A DNA stretch of 64,000 nt, from positions 164,716-228,715 of the forward strand of contig CBHTSZ010000001.1 in assembly GCA_966095765.1 (NCBI GenBank), in the 5' to 3' direction. Position 1 is the first letter of the stretch, and every line of letters starts with the position of its first letter. This DNA is from CBHTSZ01 sp966095765. Lineage in GTDB: Bacteria > Patescibacteriota > Saccharimonadia > Saccharimonadales > Saccharimonadaceae. Both the position numbers and the translations under genes were made by a program. The notes below the pieces were generated by a model that saw nothing but the letters and a program-made list of their open reading frames with translations, did no database searches and was not told where the DNA came from. Positions 40,890 through 48,988 of this stretch are shown here, in pieces.

Positions 40890-40914
40890 AAAAAACGTAA
40901 CCTTTACGTTTTTT
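40890..40914. terminator. Bidirectional intrinsic terminator
   Basis: AAAAAACGTAA pairs perfectly with TTACGTTTTTT, giving an A-tract on one side and a T-tract on the other. Ends 34 bases before the next start codon. Confidence 0.8.
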
Positions 40915-40947
40915 ACTCGCTTCCTAGTGTTATAATACTGACAAGAT

Positions 40948-42219
40948 ATGATACTCGATAAAATCAAAGAAAAATTGCCTTCAAAAGGCGATAGTCGAGA
41001 CGACCTTCTCGTTGGTCTTGATATCGGTACTGAGTTCGTCAAAGCCCTGATTGCACGTGTCGAAGGAGATACGCTCGAGATTATCGGCGTTGGTCGAGCT
41101 CGCCAGGATCTTAGTGATATGCACGGTGGTGCGATTGCCGACATCGGCGGCGTTGTCCGTAACTGTGAGGACGCGCTCTCGCAGGCCGAGCAGCAAGCTG
41201 GCGCACAGGGCCGAAAAGCCGTCATCGGAATTGCCGGCGAGCTCGTTAAAGGCTTTACGAGCACTATCCGCTACAAGCGGCCTCAACCTGACCGTGCACT
41301 CGATATCAACGAGATGGAATTTATCATCGAAAAGGTTCAGGAGCGCGCACAAACAAAGGCTCAAGCACAGATCGCGGCTGAAACTGGTAATAGCGAAGTT
41401 GAAGTCAAGCTTGTTAACTCAGCGATCGTTAGTATCCACATCGATGGCTACAAAGTCTCAAACCCGATCGGATTTCAGGGTAAGGACGTTGCGATCCAGA
41501 TCTACACAGCATTTGCGCCGATGGTACATATTGGCGCGCTTGAACGTGCAGCAGGTGAGCTTGATCTCGATCTCATCGCTGTCGCAGCTGAACCGTTTGC
41601 GGTATCCCGCAGCGTACTCGGCACTGACGCGAGCAGCTCGTTTACAGCTATCCTGACTGACGTCGGTGGTGGTACGACCGACATCGCTGTCGTGAACGAT
41701 GGCGGCGTTGAAGGTACCAAGATGTTCGGTATCGGCGGACGAAGCTTTACGCGTACGATCGCGGCAGACATGGAACTGAGCTATGATGACGCTGAAAAAC
41801 TCAAGGTAAATGTCGATGACGAGAACCTCAAGGCATCAGTTGCGAAGCAGGTAGGGGCTTCGATCGACAAGACTCTCGAAGTATGGCTCGGCGGCGTTGA
41901 GCTCGCGCTGAGTGAGTTTGACTCGGTCGACCACCTTCCGAACCGTATCCTTCTCTGTGGTGGTGGCTCAAGCCTTACGAAACTTGTTGAAGCGCTCAAG
42001 ACCGAGGATTGGTACAAGGACCTGCCGTTTACGAAGCGCCCAAGCGTCCAGCACATCAGTCCAAAAGACGTCATCGGTATTACTGATAAAACTAACTCTG
42101 AACTTGACCATACCTTTATCACAGCCATGGGCTTGCTGCGTGTCGGATATGATACGATAGTAGGTAGTTCCGATACGGACAGCGTAAAAGAAAAACTAAA
42201 TCGAATTCTCCGAGTATGA
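40948..42219 (+). CDS. FtsA/PilM-family actin-like ATPase
   Basis: 423 residues. Phosphate 1 LLVGLDIGTEFVKALIA, an inserted SHS2-like 1C region (about 90-190), phosphate 2 TDVGGGTTDIAVVN, connect motifs and adenosine motif LLCGGGSSL. The mix of features (FtsA-like GVGRA..., IGGRSFTRTIA) does not decide between FtsA (division) and PilM (type IV pili). No C-terminal amphipathic membrane helix is obvious, though the last stretch DSVKEKLNRILRV could be one. TGTTATAAT ends 11 bases before the ATG. Overlaps the next, membrane-protein gene by ATGA, suggesting an inner-membrane complex of the two. Confidence 0.85.
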   Translation: MILDKIKEKLPSKGDSRDDLLVGLDIGTEFVKALIARVEGDTLEIIGVGRARQDLSDMHGGAIADIGGVVRNCEDALSQAEQQAGAQGRKAVIGIAGELVKGFTSTIRYKRPQPDRALDINEMEFIIEKVQERAQTKAQAQIAAETGNSEVEVKLVNSAIVSIHIDGYKVSNPIGFQGKDVAIQIYTAFAPMVHIGALERAAGELDLDLIAVAAEPFAVSRSVLGTDASSSFTAILTDVGGGTTDIAVVNDGGVEGTKMFGIGGRSFTRTIAADMELSYDDAEKLKVNVDDENLKASVAKQVGASIDKTLEVWLGGVELALSEFDSVDHLPNRILLCGGGSSLTKLVEALKTEDWYKDLPFTKRPSVQHISPKDVIGITDKTNSELDHTFITAMGLLRVGYDTIVGSSDTDSVKEKLNRILRV

Positions 42220-43886
42220 GTACTGCCACACCAAAGAAAGACGTGATCTACGTCGATATCGAAGACGATATTACGTCAGTTATCGAAAAAGTTAAGGGTG
42301 CCAAGGCGACCATCGTTGCGCTTGTACCGCCAAAACGTATCGGCGTACTGCAAAGCGTCGTGAATCTCAAGCTACTCCAGCGTGCTGCAACAAGCGCCAA
42401 AAAGCGTGTCGTCTTGATCACAAACGACCAGGCCCTTATCGGTCTTGCTGCTGGTGTCGCGATGCCTGTTGCAAAGAATCTTCAGTCACGCCCTGAGCTG
42501 CCTTCGATGACCGCTGCTAAGATTGATGACGAAGAAGTTATCAACGGCGAAGAGCTTCCGGTCGGTGAGCTCGCAAAAACAGCCGATGAGCCACTCGAAC
42601 TGACCGGCTTTCCGACTGCTGCTGATGCGAGTGCCTCGGCTGCACCAGCCGCCGCAACCGCACCGTTTGCCGCTAAAGCTGCCGCTCGCGCCCCTCGCAA
42701 AGGCTCAGCAGTGCCAGACTTCGACAAGTTTCGTAAAAAGATGTTTATCATCGGCGGGGCAGGGGTACTTGCCCTCATCTTCCTCATCTGGGCTATCTTC
42801 TTTGCTGGCAAGGCGACAGTTGCCATCACGGCTAACACTAATGTCGTCAACATCAATAAAGTCCTACAGCTGCGTCCAAATGCAAAGCTTGACGCAGCTC
42901 AGGGCGTTGCGCCAGCTATCGTCAAAGAGATCAAAAAAACTGCTTCGGTTGACTTTACAGCAACAGGTAAAAAGGATGTTGGTGAAAAAGCTACTGGAAC
43001 AGTTAGGTTCACAAATGCCCAAGACGAGACAACCGCCTCCATTCCGGCTGGTACGCAAGTTGTCTCGAGTTCCGGTTCTGCTTTTGTGACCAGCGAAGCT
43101 GTGACTGTTGCTGCCCCTACTTATGGCCCACCATCGAGCTGTGGTTCAGATCTAAGGTGTGAAGGAACAGCAACAGTGACCGTAACCGCAGTTGCGCCTG
43201 GATCCAAGTACAACGCTGCGAGCGGAAGCGTGAACGGTAGCTTTGATGGCGCATCGGGTGCATTTACCGGACCAACTGCAGGTGGCACCGACAAGACCGT
43301 CACCGTTGTATCCCAAGATGATTTCGATAAAGCGAAAGAGCAGCTCAAAGCACAAGACAGCAACAAGATAAAGAGCGAGCTCAAGAAGCAGTTCGAGGCA
43401 ACCGTTGTGGTGGTAAACGAAAGCTTTGCCGTCGAGCCTGCCGAACCAACAAGTAGTCCGGCTGTCGGTCAGGAGGCCTCGACGGCAAAACTGAGCGCTG
43501 AGACAACCTACCGACTCGTTGGTATCGCGCGGTCAGACCTTCGAAGCATCTACGATACCTCGATCAAAGCCCAGATCGCCGGCGAAAAGAACCAAAAGAT
43601 TTACGAGAGTGGTGATGAATCAACTGCATTCACGGAATTTAGCAAAACCGATACAGGCTTCAAGGTGCGTGCACAAGCATCAGGCCAGGTCGGACCGAAC
43701 ATCGACGACAGGGCGCTAGCGAAACAGCTTGTTGGACGACGCGCCGGTGAGATCCAGCAGCAGATCGAATCTATCCAAGGTGTCGAAGATGTCGAGGTGA
43801 AGTTCTCGCCGTTCTGGGTTACAAAAGCTCCTAAGAACGCCGACAAGATCACTATCAAATTTGTCGTCAAACATGACCAAAACTAA
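42216..43886 (+). CDS. Membrane protein with N-terminal Rossmann-like and baseplate-J-like regions
   Basis: 556 residues. The N-terminal cytoplasmic domain (1-95; VIYVDIEDDITSVIEKVKGA, ALVPPKRIGVLQS, VVLITNDQAL) is of a type widespread in Patescibacteria, followed by an Ala-rich linker, one membrane span (about 186-206) and a large outer part with Ig-like beta segments (KATGTVRFTNAQDE, PAGTQVV) that resemble baseplate-J-like domains. Translationally coupled to the actin-like ATPase. This could be the trans-envelope partner that the ATPase organises; the function is unknown. Confidence 0.8.
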   Translation: MSTATPKKDVIYVDIEDDITSVIEKVKGAKATIVALVPPKRIGVLQSVVNLKLLQRAATSAKKRVVLITNDQALIGLAAGVAMPVAKNLQSRPELPSMTAAKIDDEEVINGEELPVGELAKTADEPLELTGFPTAADASASAAPAAATAPFAAKAAARAPRKGSAVPDFDKFRKKMFIIGGAGVLALIFLIWAIFFAGKATVAITANTNVVNINKVLQLRPNAKLDAAQGVAPAIVKEIKKTASVDFTATGKKDVGEKATGTVRFTNAQDETTASIPAGTQVVSSSGSAFVTSEAVTVAAPTYGPPSSCGSDLRCEGTATVTVTAVAPGSKYNAASGSVNGSFDGASGAFTGPTAGGTDKTVTVVSQDDFDKAKEQLKAQDSNKIKSELKKQFEATVVVVNESFAVEPAEPTSSPAVGQEASTAKLSAETTYRLVGIARSDLRSIYDTSIKAQIAGEKNQKIYESGDESTAFTEFSKTDTGFKVRAQASGQVGPNIDDRALAKQLVGRRAGEIQQQIESIQGVEDVEVKFSPFWVTKAPKNADKITIKFVVKHDQN

Positions 43887-44289
43887 GCATACGTTTATAG
43901 CTCTCGATATTGGTGAGAAGCGAATCGGGGTGGCGCAGGCTGACAACGAGGTGCGAATCGCTTTTCCGCTCTGCACTCTTGACGCAGACGAGTTGTTCCT
44001 GGGTCGTCTCCGGGAAATTGTGTCAGAAGTACAGCCGAGCGTTCTCGTGGTTGGGTATCCGCGAAATCAACAAGGTGAACCGACGGCGCAGACGCGTACT
44101 GTTGAGAGCGTGGCAGAGAACCTCAAGGCACTGAATGTGCCGATCGTATTTCAGGACGAATCCCTCACTTCTGTCCTTGCAGAAGACTACCTAAAACGTC
44201 ACAATAGAACCTACACGAAAGCCGATATTGATGCTCACGCAGCCGCTATCATTCTCGGTGATTACCTGGAAGCAACCTATGGATATTAA
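43873..44289 (+). CDS. ruvX: YqgF/RuvX RNase H-like protein
   Basis: 138 residues. ALDIGEKRIGVAQADNE carries the first Asp, VVGYPRNQQGE, FQDESLTS the Glu, and DIDAHAAAIIL the last Asp of the RNase H-like site. Roles in the family: pre-16S rRNA 5' processing or Holliday-junction resolution. The ATG at 43873 lies inside the end of the preceding gene (14-base overlap), and its own end overlaps mltG. Confidence 0.92.
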   Translation: MTKTKHTFIALDIGEKRIGVAQADNEVRIAFPLCTLDADELFLGRLREIVSEVQPSVLVVGYPRNQQGEPTAQTRTVESVAENLKALNVPIVFQDESLTSVLAEDYLKRHNRTYTKADIDAHAAAIILGDYLEATYGY

Positions 44290-45439
44290 ACCGCCGCCAA
44301 AACGCAAAAAACGACCAATTGCCACTCATCCCGTGGCACCAAAGCCGCATTCGGCAGTAAAGCCGGCAACTACTCCGGTGCAAGCCGTAGCTCCATCTCT
44401 TGTTCCTAAAAAACGATTCTCGAAAAAACAGATAACCAGTTTGATACTTGGAGGTCTCGGTGCACTCCTCTTGCTCGCGACTATAGCGGCTGCAAGTTGG
44501 TATAACTGGGCTATTGGCGCTCCCTCGCATGAAGACCGGCAGGTACGCGTCGTCGTGGAATCGGGCGATACGGCAGCGAGCATTGCGGAAACACTCTATG
44601 AGCACGACCTGATCCGAAGCCGTTTGGCGTTTGGTATCTATACGCAGCTGAGCGGAACTCGCAGCAAGCTCCAGGCTGGTGGTTACGTCCTCTCGGCGAA
44701 CCAATCAGTAGCGAGTATCGTGGAGCATATGACGACAGGCAAGACAGACGAATTTAGTATCACGATTCCGCCGGGACTGACACTCGATGAGTTACGAGCT
44801 CATTTCAAGCGAGATGGCTTTAGTGACGATGAGATATCGACTGCGTTCAACGCGATGTACAGCCACCCGTTGCTCGCGTCGAAGCCAGCCGCCGCAACCC
44901 TTGAAGGCTATATCTACCCAGAAACCTACCGCATGAGCGCCGATCAGACGCTCGACACGCTCTTTATGCGAACCTTTGACCAGATGTACAAGGTTCTCCA
45001 AGAAGGGAAATACCTCGACGAGTTTGCTAGGCGAAACCTGACAATACATCAGGCTGTCACCCTCGCTTCGATCGTGCAAAAAGAAGTCAAAAATCCAGTT
45101 GATCAGAAGCAGGTAGCTCAGGTATTCCTCAAGCGTCTCGCCACAGGTATCCCGCTCGGCTCGGACGTTACCTACATGTACGCAGCTGAACAGATGGGAG
45201 CGGTTGCAAGCCCAAGCCTTGAGTCGCCGTACAACACCCGTAAATACGGTGGACTTCCTCCTGGACCGATTGCAAACATGAATCCAAGCGCTCTCGAGGC
45301 TGTTGCTTTCCCGGCAGCCGGTGAATACCTTTACTTTGTCGCCGGTGACGGTGCGGATGAGGGGAAGACCTTTTTCGCCACTACCCAAGAAGAACACGAC
45401 GCTAATGTCGCGGCTCATTGTCACGTCCTCTGTCGGTAG
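44279..45439 (+). CDS. mltG: Endolytic murein transglycosylase
   Basis: 386 residues. A long basic, Pro-rich cytoplasmic head (about 1-55), one membrane span (about 57-78), a LysM-like domain and the catalytic domain with LEGYIYPETY (catalytic Glu), LASIVQKEVKN and YNTRKYGGLPPGPIAN. Cuts nascent glycan strands. The start at 44279 overlaps the ruvX end by 11 bases; ruvX-mltG adjacency is common in bacteria. The gene is followed by the long leader of the LysM-CHAP gene. Confidence 0.93.
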   Translation: MDIKPPPKRKKRPIATHPVAPKPHSAVKPATTPVQAVAPSLVPKKRFSKKQITSLILGGLGALLLLATIAAASWYNWAIGAPSHEDRQVRVVVESGDTAASIAETLYEHDLIRSRLAFGIYTQLSGTRSKLQAGGYVLSANQSVASIVEHMTTGKTDEFSITIPPGLTLDELRAHFKRDGFSDDEISTAFNAMYSHPLLASKPAAATLEGYIYPETYRMSADQTLDTLFMRTFDQMYKVLQEGKYLDEFARRNLTIHQAVTLASIVQKEVKNPVDQKQVAQVFLKRLATGIPLGSDVTYMYAAEQMGAVASPSLESPYNTRKYGGLPPGPIANMNPSALEAVAFPAAGEYLYFVAGDGADEGKTFFATTQEEHDANVAAHCHVLCR

Positions 45440-45456
45440 TAGTACTAGGACATAAA

Positions 45457-45485
45457 TTGACACTATATTCAATAGTTGCTATACT
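45457..45485 (+). promoter_or_regulatory. Consensus promoter of the LysM-CHAP gene
   Basis: TTGACA (45457-45462), exactly 17 bases, TATACT (45480-45485). It is one of the best promoters in the window and predicts a start near 45492. Confidence 0.8.
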
Positions 45486-45491
45486 AAATAC

Positions 45492-45732
45492 GCATACCGT
45501 TAGGGATCTTACGTGACTACTGTTATTACGAGCAGTTGTTGGGTTGGGACAGATCAATAACAGCATGCCTACCGTGGACTGTCGTACGAGTGCCAAATTT
45601 ACTTGAGAAATAGCACTTAAACTAAGCGAACCAAGGTCGACGCGCACTCTGTTTTTTGTTTCATAGAAAACAAAAAAGAAAGACAAAGTAGCGGTAGCTG
45701 TGTGCTAGTGATAGCGCACACGGAGAACCACC
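45492..45732 (+). promoter_or_regulatory. Structured 240-base leader of the LysM-CHAP gene
   Basis: Several nested complementary segments: CTGTTATT with AATAACAG (about 45527-45570), AGTGC with GCACT (about 45590-45620), an A/T hairpin GTTTTTTGTTT/GAAAACAAAAAAG (about 45651-45680) of terminator shape, and GTGTGC/GCGCACAC (about 45701-45720) just before GGAG. Such leaders on murein hydrolase genes are often riboswitch-controlled, but I do not find the conserved segments of the c-di-AMP (ydaO) class. Confidence 0.45.
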
Positions 45733-45810
45733 ATACGTAACTCATCTACGGTTACTGCTAGCTCAACTCCTCGGAAGCGAGCCAAAGCGCTAACTCGCGC
45801 AAGTTCAGCA

Positions 45811-46833
45811 ATGACCTATGTTGCAGTCCTCACTCTCATTGCGAGCGTGGTATCTGTTGGATACCAGTCACCTGTTGAAAAGCAAGTGGCCGCGCAATCG
45901 TCAGAGGGTAATGTTTTAAAAGTTGAAGATCCGAGCGTTGACCAACGCGTTGCTGCTGATCTCGCCGCATCAACGGCCGAAACAGCTGGCCTTGCTGTTG
46001 CGTCAAACCTTTCTAACCTTTCGATTTCGCTCAGTGCCAAGGCTGAACTAGCCCAGGCTGATACCAGTGTGCTGACCAAGCCGCAAATTGTTCAAGTTTC
46101 TGATCTGCGAGGAATCTCGAACTATGTCACCGTCGTTGGTGATACCGCCCAGTCTGTTGGACAGAAGTTTGGCGTAACTGCCGATACGGTCAAATGGGCT
46201 AATAACCTCTCGGGCGACGCTCTGACGGTTGGCCAGACGCTCCGCATACCAAACGTTGACGGCGTACTCTACACAGTCCGTTCTGGTGATACGGTTGATA
46301 GTATCGCACAAAAATACAGCACGAACCGTGAGCGCCTGATCAGCTACAACGACCTCGAGCTTGGTGGTCTCTCACCTGGCCAGCAGATCGTGCTGCCTGG
46401 CGGTATCCTGCCGGTAAACGAACGTCCTGGCTACACGGCGCCAGCAGCCACACGAAGCGGTGCATCACGCGTCTATAGCTTCACTGGAAATGCTGCGGTT
46501 GCAGGTAACAGGTACGACTACGGTTACTGTACTTGGTACGCGTACAACCGCCGTGCTGAGCTTGGCCGTCCTGTCGGTAGCTTCTGGGGTAACGCCTCTA
46601 CGTGGGCTAGCTACGCCCGAGGCAGCGGCTATCTCGTCAACAACTCTCCAGCTGTTGGCGCGGTTCTGCAGAACAGCTGGCAAGCAGGTGGTTACGGCCA
46701 CGTTGCCGTTGTTGAGAGCGTTAACGGCGACGGTAGTATATACGTGTCTGAGATGAACTACGCAGGTTGGAATGTGAAATCCTACCGTACTATCTCAGCT
46801 GGCGAGGCCGCTAGCTACAACTACATACACTAG
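45811..46833 (+). CDS. Secreted LysM-LysM-CHAP murein hydrolase
   Basis: At least 340 residues. Hydrophobic signal core YVAVLTLIASVVSVGYQ, two LysM modules (NYVTVVGDTAQSVGQKFGV and LYTVRSGDTVDSIAQKYS), a Ser/Thr linker, and a CHAP domain with YGYCTWYAYNRR (catalytic Cys), GHVAVVE (His) and VSEMNY. An amidase or endopeptidase. The first ATG (45811) sits immediately before the hydrophobic core with no basic n-region and no Shine-Dalgarno site. The open frame extends upstream to a codon ATA at 45733 preceded by GGAG with seven-base spacing, which would add 26 residues including PRKRAKALTR, a proper basic n-region. The true start may be that AUA codon. A hairpin terminator follows. Confidence 0.88.
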   Translation: MTYVAVLTLIASVVSVGYQSPVEKQVAAQSSEGNVLKVEDPSVDQRVAADLAASTAETAGLAVASNLSNLSISLSAKAELAQADTSVLTKPQIVQVSDLRGISNYVTVVGDTAQSVGQKFGVTADTVKWANNLSGDALTVGQTLRIPNVDGVLYTVRSGDTVDSIAQKYSTNRERLISYNDLELGGLSPGQQIVLPGGILPVNERPGYTAPAATRSGASRVYSFTGNAAVAGNRYDYGYCTWYAYNRRAELGRPVGSFWGNASTWASYARGSGYLVNNSPAVGAVLQNSWQAGGYGHVAVVESVNGDGSIYVSEMNYAGWNVKSYRTISAGEAASYNYIH

Positions 46834-46854
46834 TTCGATTAGTGCAAACCACTT

Positions 46855-46885
46855 AAACGCGTCGCCCTCCAGGGGTGGCGCGTTT
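46855..46885 (+). terminator. Terminator of the LysM-CHAP gene
   Basis: AAACGCGTCGCC pairs with GGTGGCGCGTTT around a short loop, followed by GGTTTAT. Confidence 0.7.
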
Positions 46886-46921
46886 GGTTTATAGGGGTAG
46901 ATGCGCTAGACTAGAGAGGAA

Positions 46922-48220
46922 ATGTTTGTCGATAATGCAGTCGTTCAAGTGGCAGCTGGGCGTGGTGGTGATGGCCGCGTCAGTTTTCGTACAGAAAAAT
47001 ATGTCGACAAAGGCGGTCCAGATGGTGGAGACGGCGGTCGCGGCGGTGACGTTGTCTTTGTAGCCGACGAAAATACTTCGACGCTCGTTGATTTCCGTAT
47101 CAAGCAGGAGATCAAGGCTGAAAACGGTGAAGCCGGTTCGATGCGTCGCCGACACGGTAAAAACGGTACGGACCGTATCGTGAAAGTGCCGGTTGGAACG
47201 GTGATCTATCGCGGCGATCAGGAAATCGCAGACCTTGTAGTCTCTGGGCAGCGAGTCGTTGTTGCCAAGGGCGGCGATGGTGGTTTTGGCAATGCACACT
47301 TCAAGAGCTCAACACGCCAGGCGCCACGCGTTGCCGAGCTGGGCGAAAAGGGCGAAGCTTTTGAGGCACGGCTCGAGCTCAAACTGATCGCAGACGTTGG
47401 CCTTGTTGGTTTTCCAAATGCCGGCAAATCAACCTTTCTCAGTGTCGTAAGTAACGCACGTCCTGAGATTGCAGACTACGCCTTTACGACACTGACGCCG
47501 AACCTGGGTGTTGCAGATATCGACGACACGAGTCTGCTCGTTGCTGACATTCCAGGGCTTATCGAAGGGGCCTCGGAAGGCAAGGGGCTCGGTGATGCAT
47601 TCCTTAAGCATATTGAGCGCACTGCTGTTATTCTCCATCTCATCGATGCTTATCAGGACGAACCGGGCGAGGCTTACCGGACTATTCGTCGTGAGCTCGA
47701 GAACTATAGTCATACCCTCACTGAACTTCCTGAAGTTGTTGTGCTGAGCAAGATCGATGGTCTCGATGAAGAACTTATCGCCGCACAGATGGATGCAGTG
47801 AAAGCAGTCGCACCAAAAGGCACCCTGGTACTTTCTATGTCATCGACAGCCCATAAAGGTATCAAAGAAGTGTTACGTGCACTCGTCAGTAAGGTGGCTG
47901 AAGTCCGTGCAGCACAGGCTGAAGCGGCGCTTGAACGGGAAAACGACAGTGAAGAAGAGCGAATCACCCTCAGTGATCGCCAGCTCGAAGACAAGTGGCA
48001 TGTGCGGGTTGAGGAAGGCGTATATATCATTACCGGCCCCAAGATAGAGAAGTTTGCGGCACGTACCGACTACGGTAACGTGCACAGTGTAAACCGTCTC
48101 CGTGACATCATGAAAAAGCTCGGTATTACCCATGAGCTCATCCGTAAGGGTGCCGAAGGTGAATCGATCGTTGCGTTTGGTGAAGACGCTGAGTACCGAA
48201 CGACGCTAGAAGAACAGTAG
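46922..48220 (+). CDS. obgE: GTPase ObgE/CgtA
   Basis: 432 residues. The glycine-rich Obg fold (1-157; GGDGRVSFRTEKYVDKGGPD), the G domain (G1 GFPNAGKSTFLS, switch with YAFTTLTPNLGV, G3 ADIPGLIEGA, G4 SKID, G5 MSST), and a C-terminal OCT domain (about 350-415). It checks late 50S assembly and links it to nucleotide status. TAGACT ends nine bases before the ATG; GAGAGGAA between them could also serve as a ribosome site. A palindrome CTAGAAGAAC/GTTCTTCTAG (48206-48229) spans its stop codon. Confidence 0.95.
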   Translation: MFVDNAVVQVAAGRGGDGRVSFRTEKYVDKGGPDGGDGGRGGDVVFVADENTSTLVDFRIKQEIKAENGEAGSMRRRHGKNGTDRIVKVPVGTVIYRGDQEIADLVVSGQRVVVAKGGDGGFGNAHFKSSTRQAPRVAELGEKGEAFEARLELKLIADVGLVGFPNAGKSTFLSVVSNARPEIADYAFTTLTPNLGVADIDDTSLLVADIPGLIEGASEGKGLGDAFLKHIERTAVILHLIDAYQDEPGEAYRTIRRELENYSHTLTELPEVVVLSKIDGLDEELIAAQMDAVKAVAPKGTLVLSMSSTAHKGIKEVLRALVSKVAEVRAAQAEAALERENDSEEERITLSDRQLEDKWHVRVEEGVYIITGPKIEKFAARTDYGNVHSVNRLRDIMKKLGITHELIRKGAEGESIVAFGEDAEYRTTLEEQ

Positions 48221-48296
48221 TTCTTCTAGGCACCCCTAGCAAAACACCTATTATGACAAAATCGCTCACGTATATATTTTTGCCGTAGGGAAGTGG

Positions 48297-48863
48297 CTAC
48301 TGACGGAGTGCTGGGTAGGACTTGAGGAGCCGGCGGAGACTCCCCTCGTCAAGACGAGCAATCTCGGCTACCATAACAAAATTTGCGAGTCCACAAAATG
48401 CGACTAACTCCGAGATCACATCAAAACATGGGTACGGGTGAAACCAGGTACTGTCCTTGATGAGTGTAAAACCGAGGCGATGTAGCTCAGCGGTAAAAAG
48501 CCGTCGCTGTTTTGTGTAACGTGCAGGAATATCGTAGCTCACCATACGCCACGTTCCGTCCCAACGCTGTTGTGGGCGGATAAAGAGTGCATCGATCTGC
48601 GCTCGCTGGAGACGATGGACGCCTTTGACAGAAGGCTGGATGACAATCTCGTCCTCCCGCTTTGTGATCTCTATAAGTCCTTGGCGACGTAGGTTTGCGG
48701 TAAGAGCTCGTTTTTCTGCTGATGAGAAGTGTGCCGGAAAGGCCTCGAGGCGATCGAGAGCCTGAATGAGCGAGCTTGCCGGGACGACTACACCGGAAAG
48801 ACCTCGAGCACCGATGATCTCGAGAACAGCATTGAGTGCACGTGTGGTCTCATGCCGTGTCAT
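48297..48863 (-). CDS. PaaX-like transcription regulator
   Basis: 188 residues. N-terminal winged helix (RALTANLRRQGLIEITKRED) and a C-terminal domain with WDGTWRMVSYDIPARYTKQRR and LHRLGFTLIKDSTWFHPYPC, the hallmark of the PaaX/Cas2-like ferredoxin fold. PaaX normally represses phenylacetate genes through phenylacetyl-CoA; shorter relatives are common in Patescibacteria, where their ligand is unknown. It is monocistronic. TATGAT ends six bases before the ATG at 48863 (an in-frame ATG at 48887 is rejected). Confidence 0.82.
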   Translation of the reverse strand: MTRHETTRALNAVLEIIGARGLSGVVVPASSLIQALDRLEAFPAHFSSAEKRALTANLRRQGLIEITKREDEIVIQPSVKGVHRLQRAQIDALFIRPQQRWDGTWRMVSYDIPARYTKQRRLFTAELHRLGFTLIKDSTWFHPYPCFDVISELVAFCGLANFVMVAEIARLDEGSLRRLLKSYPALRQ

Positions 48864-48988
48864 AACCTCATCATACCACGTATACAAACTTGCATATACG
48901 CCGCGTGGATTAAGCGAGGTATCTTGATGCGTATTTGTACACGTGCGGAAAAATGCATATTATTTCGGGCTGCTATACTGATGAGTGA

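Noticed and set aside
42864..43384. Cys-rich minus-strand frames inside the membrane protein gene
   Set aside because: They are shadows of the Ala/Thr/Val-rich coding frame and have no start signals or family likeness.
45492..45732. c-di-AMP (ydaO) riboswitch in the LysM-CHAP leader
   Set aside because: Target gene type fits, and GGAGAACC vaguely resembles a conserved block, but the other conserved blocks are missing, so no class is assigned.
48206..48229. Palindrome over the obgE stop as a terminator
   Set aside because: Perfect stem but no T-tract and it lies over the stop codon; it might be an RNA stabiliser, so it is mentioned only with obgE.
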